Positions 1 to 6,933 of a stretch of DNA of 8,165 nt are shown piece by piece (positions within the stretch are counted from its first letter, which is position 1; each line of letters opens with the position of its first letter). The stretch is from contig JBGSWC010000237.1 in the NCBI GenBank assembly GCA_041752635.1, forward strand, positions 1-8,165, given 5' to 3'. The notes beneath the pieces were generated by a model. It ran no database searches and was not told where the DNA came from. It was given only the letters and a program-made list of their open reading frames with translations. The position numbers and the translations under genes were made by a program. This DNA comes from JBGSWC01 sp041752635 (lineage in GTDB: Bacteria > Planctomycetota > Planctomycetia > Pirellulales > Lacipirellulaceae).

Positions 1-750
1 CAAAAACTGGCCCTCGGGCGCGGCTTCGCTAACCATTTCGAGCACGTCTTCGAGCAGTTCGACGGGCCACACCACTTTCTTGCCCGGCGAGAAACCTTTC
101 CGCGCAAGGTGCCACTTTTGCCCTAACACTTTCCAAGGCATTAAGTCGTCGGGATTTTGTTCGACTCGCTCGGTAAACTTCTTGAAACCGGCGACCGCCT
201 GCTCGACGAACGCCCAAAATTCGGGGCGATTGACTTCGTCGTAGCTATGCACAGCCACTTGCACTTCTTGAAATGGACCATGCAAGTTTTTGCACTTCAC
301 GCGATCTTGCCGACCGTAAGCCGGGATTTCTTCCATCTCGTCGAGCGGCCGCAGTCCGAGCGCGGCCGTGAGTGTTTCGCGGTCGAACGTACGTTTGGCG
401 GTGCGGAACTTGAGTTTCACCAGCCACCGCTCGCCAGTGAGCGCGTGCAGGAACCAGCCGTCCGATTTCTTCTCGCCGGTGACTTCGACAATGGTCCGCG
501 AATTCCAATTGGTGGGCGCGAAGTCCCCCAGTTCTTGCACCCGCCGCTCGACTTCGTCGACGATTTTTCCATCCCACTCACAAGGCTCGCCCGTGCGAGC
601 GACGCGGTCTCGCGTGTGCCAGACGCGGCCGTTGTCTTCCCACGGCATTTTGATGTCGCGGCCGACCTGTTCGAGGTCGACGTCTCCCCTTTTCTTTGCG
701 TCGAGCTTCGTTGGGTCGAACGGCTTGCGCTCGACGTAAGGCCCTGCTTC
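1..750 (-). other. Tryptophan-rich C-terminal extension of the tandem UvrA, unknown domain
   Basis: After the second UvrA copy ends in its conserved tail (HTAIALKPVL, residues 2003-2012) the frame continues for at least 250 residues, to 2262 at the window edge. A normal UvrA stops close to this tail. The segment begins with a charged stretch (FDPTKLDAKKRGDVD) and then looks like a folded, basic and aromatic domain. It has ten tryptophans, in contexts such as MPWED, RVWHT, TNWNS, DGWFL, ERWLV, EFWAF and MPWKV, and only two cysteines, so it is unlikely to be another zinc module. I see no Walker, nuclease or helix-turn-helix motif. Codon use does not change from the UvrA part and the frame is intact, so it is probably a real part of the protein. 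I cannot name the fold or assign a function. Confidence 0.8.
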
Positions 751-3700
751 GAGCACCGGCTTGAGCGCGATGGCGGTGTGCGAGACTTGCGGTGTCGCTG
801 CTGCTTTGCGTCCTTTCTTTGTCATCGCAGCGAGGTCGGCAACAATGTCTTCGGGAGTACCACAGCCAACGAGTTGACCGCCACCGGTACCCGCTTCGGG
901 TCCGATGTCGATGATCCAGTCAGCGGTCTTGATGACATCGAGGTTGTGTTCGATGACGACCACCGAGTTACCAAGGTCGACCAGCCGATGCAGCACTTCC
1001 ATCAACTTCGCGAGGTCTTCGAAGTGCAGCCCGGTCGTCGGTTCGTCGAGCAGATAAAGTGTTTGCCCCGTGTCGGGCCGGGCGAGTTCGGCGGCCAGCT
1101 TCACCCGCTGGGCTTCGCCACCCGAGAGCGTAGCGGCACTCTGTCCGAGGCTAAGATAATCGAGCCCCACATCGCAGAGCGTTTGCAGAATGCGGCGAAT
1201 CTTGGGAATGTTCTCGAACAGTTCGAGCGCTTCGCGGCAACTCGTAGCCAGCACATCGGCGACGCTGTGGCCGCGATATTTGACGGCCAGCGTGTCGGGG
1301 TTATAGCGCTTGCCCGCGCACGTGTCGCAGGTAATCCACACGTCGGGCAGAAAGTGCATTTCGACACACCGCTCGCCGAAACCGTCGCATGCGTCACAGC
1401 GACCGCCGGGGACATTGAAACTGAACTGCCGCGACGTGTAGCCACGGAGTTTTGCCTCAGGAAGCTGCGAATAGAGCTGGCGAATGAGGTCCCACACGCC
1501 GGTGTAGGTCGCCGGGTTCGACGAGGGATTGCTGCCGAGCGGTTGCTGGTCGACGCGAATGACTTTGTTGATGCGCTCAACGCCCGCGATGCCGTCGTGA
1601 GCCCCAGGCACAGTGCTCGCTCGATGCAGCGTGCGCGCGAGCGAGGCGTAGAGAATGTCTTCGACTAGCGAACTTTTGCCGCTGCCCGAAACACCGGTGA
1701 CGGCCGTCAACACACCGAGCGGGAAATCGACATCGATGTTTTTGAGATTGTTTTGCCGCGCACCGGCAATGCGGACAGCTCCTTGAGGGAATTTGAAGCG
1801 ATCGCCGACGGCGAGTTCATCGCGGCGCGGGAGCCTTCGATTGCTGGGAACCGGCAAGTGTTTCTTGCCGCTCAGATAAGGACCAGTGACGCTCTTCCGT
1901 TTGGTCGTGATTTCGGCCGGCGTACCGCGAGCGACAATGTTGCCGCCAAGCCGCCCCGCACCCGGTCCAAAGTCGAGCAGCCCATCGGCACTCTCGACAA
2001 CTTCGCGATCGTGCTCGACCACCAGCAGCGTGTTGCCCAAATCGCGAAGTTTGTGCAGCGCGGCGATGAGCCTTTTGTTGTCGCGGGGATGCAAACCAAT
2101 TGTCGGTTCATCGAGCACGTACAGCACGCCCGTCAGTCCGCTGCCGACTTGGCTGGCGAGGCGAATGCGCTGCGACTCGCCACCCGAGAGGGTGGGCGCT
2201 TTGCGTGCGAGTGTGAGGTAGTCGAGGCCGACATCGACCAAGAACGTCAAGCGGTTTTGCACTTCGCGAACCAACTCGCCGGCGATCCGTTTCTCGCGGG
2301 TCGAGAGTTTCCAGTTCTTGATGCCCTCGAGCAATTCACCGAGCGGGGTGCGACAGACGTCGTCGATCGTCTGTTCGCGGAATCGCATCGCCGAGGCATC
2401 GTCGCGGAGTCGACTGCCGCCGCATTCGCTGCACTCGATTTCGTCGACCAGATGCTCGAGAATCGAACGCATGCGAGCCGACAGCTTCGAGGCTTCTTCG
2501 AGCGCGGGATAAAGGCCTTTGAATTGAAAACGCAGGGCAGGGCAGTTTTTCGCGGCTTTGACCTCGAGCCATTCGTCGCCCGTTCCATACAGCAACACCC
2601 GCCGGTGTCGGGCCGAAAGCTTTGCGAGCGGCACATTGGTCGGCACACCCGAGTGATTCGACAGCGCCGCGAGCATCGCTTGCGAGAGCGGGTCGGTGAT
2701 GTTGGGCCAAACCAAGAGCGCTCCCTCAGCGAGCGTCAGGCTCTGGTCGTGAATCAGCGCGGCCGGGTTCGCACCGATTTGGGTTCCGAGTCCTTCGCAG
2801 GCAGGACACCAACCGAGCGTGCTGTTGAACGAAAAGTTGTGGGGCGAAAGCTGCGTGAAGCTGCGTCCACACGATTCGCAAGCGAGGTGCTGGCTATGTG
2901 TTCGCGTCGGCCACTTCTTTTCGGGCAGCTCGTCGCTCGCGTAGGCGACCGTCACGACTCCCCTGCCAACGGCGAGTGCCGACTCGACGCTCTCGGCCAG
3001 TCGCGCGCGGCCTTCGGCGCGGATCGTGACGCGGTCGATGACAATTTCGATCAAGTGACGGCGACGGCGATCGATCGTGGGAACGTTCTCGACCTCGTGA
3101 GTCTCATTATCAACACGCACACGACGGTAGCCCTGTTCCGCGAGCGACTCGAGCAGTGTCGCGTAGTCTTCGCCCGTCTCGACTTGCAGCGGAGCAAGCA
3201 AATAAAGTTTCGTTCCCTCGGCTTCTTCAAGCAGTTTGTCAACGATTTGATCGCTGGTTTGAGTGCCAATCTGTTTGTCGCAATCGGGACAGTATGGCTG
3301 GCCCAGGCGAGCATAGAGCACTCGAAGATAGTCATAAATTTCGGTCACGGTGCCGACCGTCGACCGGGGCGAGTGTCCGGCGCTCCGCTGTTCGATCGCG
3401 ATCGCTGGCGAGAGGCCTTCGATGTGTTCGACCGATGGCTTTTGCATCTGACCAACGAACTGCCGCGCATAGCTCGATAGGCTTTCGACGTACCTTCGCT
3501 GCCCCTCGGCATAGATCGTGTCCATCGCGAGCGAGGTTTTGCCTGAACCGCTCATGCCGCAAAAGACGGTGAACGAGTCGCGGGGAATTTTGACGTCGAC
3601 TCCCTGCAAGTTGTGTTGCCTTGCGCCGCGAACGATGATGTCGGTAATTGGTTGAGCCGGTTTGCGTTTGACCCTGCCGGTGGTTGCCGCCGTGGTGCGA

Positions 3701-6700
3701 CCGAGCACCGGTAGTAGCGAAATGCCGGTGTGCGACGGGGGGCCTTCGCCCCGCTCGGCACAACGCTGAGCGTAGTCGGCCACTTGTTCGGGAGTGCCAC
3801 AGGTGACGATCGTCCCGCCGCCACGGCCCCCTTCGGGACCGACATCAATCAGCCAGTCGGCCGTCTTAATCACGTCGAGATTGTGTTCGACGACGAGCAC
3901 CGTATTGCCGGCATCGGCGAAGTTGTGCAGCACCTTGAGCAGCATATCGATGTCGGCAAAGTGCAACCCGGTGGTTGGTTCGTCGAGCAGATAGAGGGTC
4001 TTGCCAGTCGACTTCTTAACCAGCTCGCGAGCGAGTTTGATGCGCTGGGCTTCGCCACCCGAGAGCGTCGGCGAAGGTTGGCCGAGCTTCAAATAGTCGA
4101 GTCCGACATCGTGTAGCGTCATGAGTTTGTGATGAATCGACGGCACATTCTCGAAGTGAGTCAGCGCTTGCTGAATGTCCATCTCCAGCACTTCGCTGAT
4201 GCTCTTCCCCTTGTAGAGCACTTGCCGCGTCTCGCGGTTGAAGCGATGGCCTTCGCAGACGGGGCACGACACCCAAATGTCGGCGAGAAAATCCATTTCG
4301 AGCTTCGTTGCGCCGTTGCCGTCGCACGCTTCGCAGCGACCACCTGCGACGTTGAAGCTAAACCGCCCGGGTTTATAACCGCGACGTTTCGACTCGGGCA
4401 GCATTGTATAGAGCTTGCGAATCTCGTCGAACACTTTGATGTAAGTTGCCGGATTCGAGCGGGGCGTGCGGCCAATGGGAGACTGGTCGATGCTGATGAC
4501 TTTGTCGAGATGCTCAACTCCCAGCAGCGCGTCGTGTGCGCCGGGCTCGCCGTTGCCTTTCATTAAGTCGCGGCGCAACGACTCCATGAGAATATCGTTC
4601 ACGAGCGAGCTCTTGCCGCTCCCCGACACGCCGGTCACACAGACGAACGCCCCGAGCGGAATCTCGACGTCGACACCCTTGAGGTTGTTGTGACGAGCGT
4701 TGATGATGCGAAGCGTTTCGACGGGACGATCGGGGAATGACGAATGACGAAATCCGAATGACGAACCAACGACATTCGACTCGGCACTTGATTCGTCATT
4801 CGTCATTCGTGCTTCGTCATTGGCGGCAACCAGCCTTCGCTGCGTAGGAACCTCAATCTTCCGGTCGCCCGAGAGATACGCACCGGTGACACTTCGTTTG
4901 GTCGCAGCAATTGCGTTGGCGTCGCCAATCGCGACTACTTCGCCACCACGTACACCTGGGCCGGGACCAAAATCGATCAAATGATCGGCCGCTCGCATCG
5001 TGTCTTCGTCGTGTTCGACGACGACAACCGTGTTGCCGAGATCGCGAAGTTGTTCGAGTGTCGACAGCAACCGGTCGTTATCGCGTGGGTGCAGACCAAT
5101 CGAAGGTTCGTCGAGAATATAAGTCACGCCGACGAGTCCACAGCCAATCTGACCAGCGAGGCGGATTCGTTGTGACTCGCCCCCTGAGAGGGTCGGGGCG
5201 GTCCGCGAGAGGGTGAGGTAGTCGAGTCCCACGTTCAGCAAAAAGCCAAGCCGACCACGGACTTCCTTGAGCACCTCGGACGCGATCATTTGCTGGGTGG
5301 CGTCGAGCTTGAGCCCCTCGAAAAAATCAACCGCGTCGGAGACGGGCAGGTCTCCGATTTGGGGGAGCGACAGCGAGCCGCGATCGGCAAAAGCGTTGCT
5401 CGTGGTCGTGATGCGAACGGCCCGCGACTGATCATTGAGTCGCTGGCCACCGCAATCGGTACAGACCATCACGCGCATGTATTTTTCGAGCTGGCGAATC
5501 TGCATCGCGCTTTGCGAGGTGCGATATTTTTCGAGCAATTCGGGGACGATGCCCTCGAACTTGCCGCCATATTTTTGGCTCGACCGGCCCGAGCGATAAG
5601 TGTAGGTAATGTGCTCGTCGCCGGTGCCCCACAGCCAGGCGCGTTGCCACTGGTCGTCGAGCTCGTTCCAAGGAGTGTCCAACAAAAAGTCTTCGGGCAA
5701 CTCGCGTTTGCGCGATATGGTGTCGCTCACACCTTGATAGACATGTTTCTTCCAGCGCCCCAGATCGCGCCATTTCCCGATCAGCTCGATGCAACCATCC
5801 TTGAGCGACTTGGTCGAATCGCTGATGAGCTTGCTCGGGTCGAACGAATAATACTCGCCCAGCCCGTCGCAAGTGAGGCACATGCCCTGAGGGCTATTAA
5901 AGCTAAACAGTTGTGGCGTCGGAGGGTCGAAGCTGATGCCGCATTTGGCACAAGCAAACTCGCTCGATAAGACCATGTCGCCTTCGATGGTGCCGACCTT
6001 GCGCCGTTTCAACTTCGCCTTCGGCGCGTCGTCTTCGGTCGGCTTGTCTTGTGCGGGCGCCGCTGCTGTTTCCGGCGCTACGATGAGTGCGCCACTGCCG
6101 ATCTTGAGTGCGGTGTCGACCGCTTCGCCGAGCCGCCCGCGAATGGTGGAACTGGCGACGAGCCGGTCGACGACGACTTCGATGTCGTGGCGGAGGTTGC
6201 GATCGAGCGCGAGATCGTCGCGCAGCTCAACTACTTTGCCATCGACCCGCGCGCGGACGAAGCCCCGCTTGAGCAGGTCGACAAACAGATCGCGATGTTC
6301 CCCTTTTTGCTGTTTCGCGACCGGAGCGAGCACACTGAATTTTGTTTTGTTTGGCAGGGCCATAATGCGGCCGATGATCTGCTCGCGTGTCTGGGCGGTA
6401 ATCGGGGCATCGCACTTGGGGCAATAGCCGGTACCGACGCGGGCGTAGAGGACGCGGAGAAAGTCGTAAATCTCGGTGATTGTGCCGACGGTCGAGCGCG
6501 GATTGTTGCCCGACGATTTCTGCGAGATCGAAATCGACGGACTGAGCCCGCTGAGGTGGTCGCAGTCGGGTTTTGGCATGTTGCCAAGAAATTGCCGCGC
6601 GAAGGTCGAGAGGCTCTCGATGTACCGCCGTTGGCCTTCGGCAAAGAGCGTATCGAACGCCAGCGAGCTTTTGCCGCTCCCCGAAACGCCGGTCAGGCAG

Positions 6701-6786
6701 ACGAGTTGGTTGCGGGGAATCGTGACGTCGACATTGCGAAGATTGTGCTCGCGGGCACCCTTGATAACGATATCCGAAGCGGGCAT
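1..6786 (-). CDS. uvrA: Tandem-duplicated UvrA excinuclease subunit with C-terminal extension (partial, 3' end outside window)
   Basis: UvrA is the cytoplasmic ATPase that finds bulky DNA lesions in nucleotide excision repair and loads UvrB. This frame is open for 2262 codons from ATG 6786 to the window edge; E. coli UvrA has about 940 residues. Two full UvrA copies are visible, about 1-1028 and 1047-2012, each ending in a SHT...PVL tail and joined by a linker of about 18 residues. Walker A lysines are K39, K725, K1083 and K1704. LSGGE signatures start at 533, 908, 1533 and 1887. Walker B Asp-Glu pairs are 559-560, 935-936, 1559-1560 and 1914-1915, with switch histidines 592, 968, 1592 and 1947. 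Zinc modules are CX2C-X20-CX2C at 279-306 and 1303-1330, and CX2C-X19-CX2C at 818-844 and 1797-1823. The start is fixed by an in-frame stop at 6814-6816 and the conserved N-terminus. From memory, Chlamydia also has a double UvrA (about 1786 residues). Function is near certain; the division of labour between halves is unknown. Confidence 0.97.
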   Translation of the reverse strand, partial: MPASDIVIKGAREHNLRNVDVTIPRNQLVCLTGVSGSGKSSLAFDTLFAEGQRRYIESLSTFARQFLGNMPKPDCDHLSGLSPSISISQKSSGNNPRSTVGTITEIYDFLRVLYARVGTGYCPKCDAPITAQTREQIIGRIMALPNKTKFSVLAPVAKQQKGEHRDLFVDLLKRGFVRARVDGKVVELRDDLALDRNLRHDIEVVVDRLVASSTIRGRLGEAVDTALKIGSGALIVAPETAAAPAQDKPTEDDAPKAKLKRRKVGTIEGDMVLSSEFACAKCGISFDPPTPQLFSFNSPQGMCLTCDGLGEYYSFDPSKLISDSTKSLKDGCIELIGKWRDLGRWKKHVYQGVSDTISRKRELPEDFLLDTPWNELDDQWQRAWLWGTGDEHITYTYRSGRSSQKYGGKFEGIVPELLEKYRTSQSAMQIRQLEKYMRVMVCTDCGGQRLNDQSRAVRITTTSNAFADRGSLSLPQIGDLPVSDAVDFFEGLKLDATQQMIASEVLKEVRGRLGFLLNVGLDYLTLSRTAPTLSGGESQRIRLAGQIGCGLVGVTYILDEPSIGLHPRDNDRLLSTLEQLRDLGNTVVVVEHDEDTMRAADHLIDFGPGPGVRGGEVVAIGDANAIAATKRSVTGAYLSGDRKIEVPTQRRLVAANDEARMTNDESSAESNVVGSSFGFRHSSFPDRPVETLRIINARHNNLKGVDVEIPLGAFVCVTGVSGSGKSSLVNDILMESLRRDLMKGNGEPGAHDALLGVEHLDKVISIDQSPIGRTPRSNPATYIKVFDEIRKLYTMLPESKRRGYKPGRFSFNVAGGRCEACDGNGATKLEMDFLADIWVSCPVCEGHRFNRETRQVLYKGKSISEVLEMDIQQALTHFENVPSIHHKLMTLHDVGLDYLKLGQPSPTLSGGEAQRIKLARELVKKSTGKTLYLLDEPTTGLHFADIDMLLKVLHNFADAGNTVLVVEHNLDVIKTADWLIDVGPEGGRGGGTIVTCGTPEQVADYAQRCAERGEGPPSHTGISLLPVLGRTTAATTGRVKRKPAQPITDIIVRGARQHNLQGVDVKIPRDSFTVFCGMSGSGKTSLAMDTIYAEGQRRYVESLSSYARQFVGQMQKPSVEHIEGLSPAIAIEQRSAGHSPRSTVGTVTEIYDYLRVLYARLGQPYCPDCDKQIGTQTSDQIVDKLLEEAEGTKLYLLAPLQVETGEDYATLLESLAEQGYRRVRVDNETHEVENVPTIDRRRRHLIEIVIDRVTIRAEGRARLAESVESALAVGRGVVTVAYASDELPEKKWPTRTHSQHLACESCGRSFTQLSPHNFSFNSTLGWCPACEGLGTQIGANPAALIHDQSLTLAEGALLVWPNITDPLSQAMLAALSNHSGVPTNVPLAKLSARHRRVLLYGTGDEWLEVKAAKNCPALRFQFKGLYPALEEASKLSARMRSILEHLVDEIECSECGGSRLRDDASAMRFREQTIDDVCRTPLGELLEGIKNWKLSTREKRIAGELVREVQNRLTFLVDVGLDYLTLARKAPTLSGGESQRIRLASQVGSGLTGVLYVLDEPTIGLHPRDNKRLIAALHKLRDLGNTLLVVEHDREVVESADGLLDFGPGAGRLGGNIVARGTPAEITTKRKSVTGPYLSGKKHLPVPSNRRLPRRDELAVGDRFKFPQGAVRIAGARQNNLKNIDVDFPLGVLTAVTGVSGSGKSSLVEDILYASLARTLHRASTVPGAHDGIAGVERINKVIRVDQQPLGSNPSSNPATYTGVWDLIRQLYSQLPEAKLRGYTSRQFSFNVPGGRCDACDGFGERCVEMHFLPDVWITCDTCAGKRYNPDTLAVKYRGHSVADVLATSCREALELFENIPKIRRILQTLCDVGLDYLSLGQSAATLSGGEAQRVKLAAELARPDTGQTLYLLDEPTTGLHFEDLAKLMEVLHRLVDLGNSVVVIEHNLDVIKTADWIIDIGPEAGTGGGQLVGCGTPEDIVADLAAMTKKGRKAAATPQVSHTAIALKPVLEAGPYVERKPFDPTKLDAKKRGDVDLEQVGRDIKMPWEDNGRVWHTRDRVARTGEPCEWDGKIVDEVERRVQELGDFAPTNWNSRTIVEVTGEKKSDGWFLHALTGERWLVKLKFRTAKRTFDRETLTAALGLRPLDEMEEIPAYGRQDRVKCKNLHGPFQEVQVAVHSYDEVNRPEFWAFVEQAVAGFKKFTERVEQNPDDLMPWKVLGQKWHLARKGFSPGKKVVWPVELLEDVLEMVSEAAPEGQFL
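4736..4821. repeat. Imperfect palindrome of AATGACG heptamers inserted in frame in uvrA
   Basis: The left arm is 4736-4765 and the right arm 4792-4821, separated by a 26-base loop. The left arm and the reverse complement of the right arm match at 25 of 30 positions. Each arm is four tandem 7-base units plus AA. In the left arm units 1, 2 and 4 are AATGACG and unit 3 is AAATCCG. In the right arm, read as reverse complement, units 1, 3 and 4 are AATGACG and unit 2 is AAGCACG. The element encodes residues 656-684 of UvrA (from NDEARMTNDE to FRHSSF), in the linker between the ATPase modules of the first half. The matching linker in the second half is 21 residues shorter (H592 to G719 is 127 residues; H1592 to G1698 is 106). 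I recall similar AATGACG-type repeats in other planctomycete genomes, usually between genes, but could not check this. Confidence 0.85.
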
Positions 6787-6798
6787 GGCGGAGGGGCG

Positions 6799-6803
6799 TC
6801 CTT
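6799..6803 (-). promoter_or_regulatory. Ribosome-binding site of uvrA
   Basis: On the minus strand this reads AAGGA and ends 12 bases before ATG 6786. The spacing is a little long, but no better purine block lies closer, and the conserved UvrA N-terminus (DIVIKGAREHNL) requires this start or one very near it. Confidence 0.5.
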
Positions 6804-6813
6804 GCAGAGTGGT

Positions 6814-6843
6814 CTATTGCGTGGCTGGGCCGGCTATTGCGTG
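6814..6843. repeat. Two exact 10-base direct repeats upstream of uvrA
   Basis: CTATTGCGTG (CACGCAATAG on the uvrA sense strand) occurs at 6814-6823 and again at 6834-6843, exactly 20 bases apart start to start, about two helical turns. Both copies fall in the likely 5' leader of uvrA, between the proposed promoter and the ribosome-binding site. A paired operator is possible. A chance or slippage duplication is equally possible, and no known repressor box is matched. Confidence 0.5.
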
Positions 6844-6864
6844 AAAAGTCGGCGCGAACTGGTT

Positions 6865-6893
6865 ATTGTAGGGGCTGTCGCTCCAGGCGTGAA
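6865..6893 (-). promoter_or_regulatory. Possible sigma70-type promoter of uvrA
   Basis: On the minus strand TTCACG (6888-6893, 4 of 6 matches to TTGACA) is followed after 17 bases by TACAAT (6865-6870, 5 of 6 matches to TATAAT). This would start transcription near 6858, giving a leader of about 70 bases that contains both direct repeats. The assignment rests on consensus matching only, and planctomycete promoters are poorly known. Confidence 0.3.
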
Positions 6894-6920
6894 GCTGCGA
6901 GAAATGGGGGGGCAGTAGGT

Positions 6921-6924
6921 AGGA
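6921..6924 (+). promoter_or_regulatory. Ribosome-binding site of the GDSL hydrolase
   Basis: AGGA lies 9 bases before ATG 6934, an optimal distance. It supports starting at 6934 or at the adjacent in-frame ATG 6937. Confidence 0.55.
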
Positions 6925-6933
6925 AACGGGGAC

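Noticed and set aside
157..1668. Long plus-strand open frame of 503 codons opposite uvrA
   Set aside because: It is the antisense of the UvrA coding frame, which carries all conserved motifs. Its length reflects GC-rich codon use, and the translation shows no recognisable domain.
1753..3480. Plus-strand open frame of 575 codons
   Set aside because: It is a shadow of the minus-strand UvrA half B. The sense strand encodes unbroken Walker and zinc motifs over the same bases.
4736..4821. CRISPR-like array from repeated AATGACG units
   Set aside because: The units are 7 bases, tandem without spacers and inverted about a centre, so this is a palindromic element and not a CRISPR array.
6850..6870. 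Possible Gram-positive-type LexA box around GAACTGGTTATT
   Set aside because: The second half-site does not match (TATT instead of GTTC) and the spacing is wrong, so an SOS box is not supported.
6049..6918. Plus-strand open frame of 289 codons reaching into the intergenic region
   Set aside because: It overlaps the conserved N-terminus of UvrA and the proposed promoter, has no ribosome-binding site and no recognisable domain.
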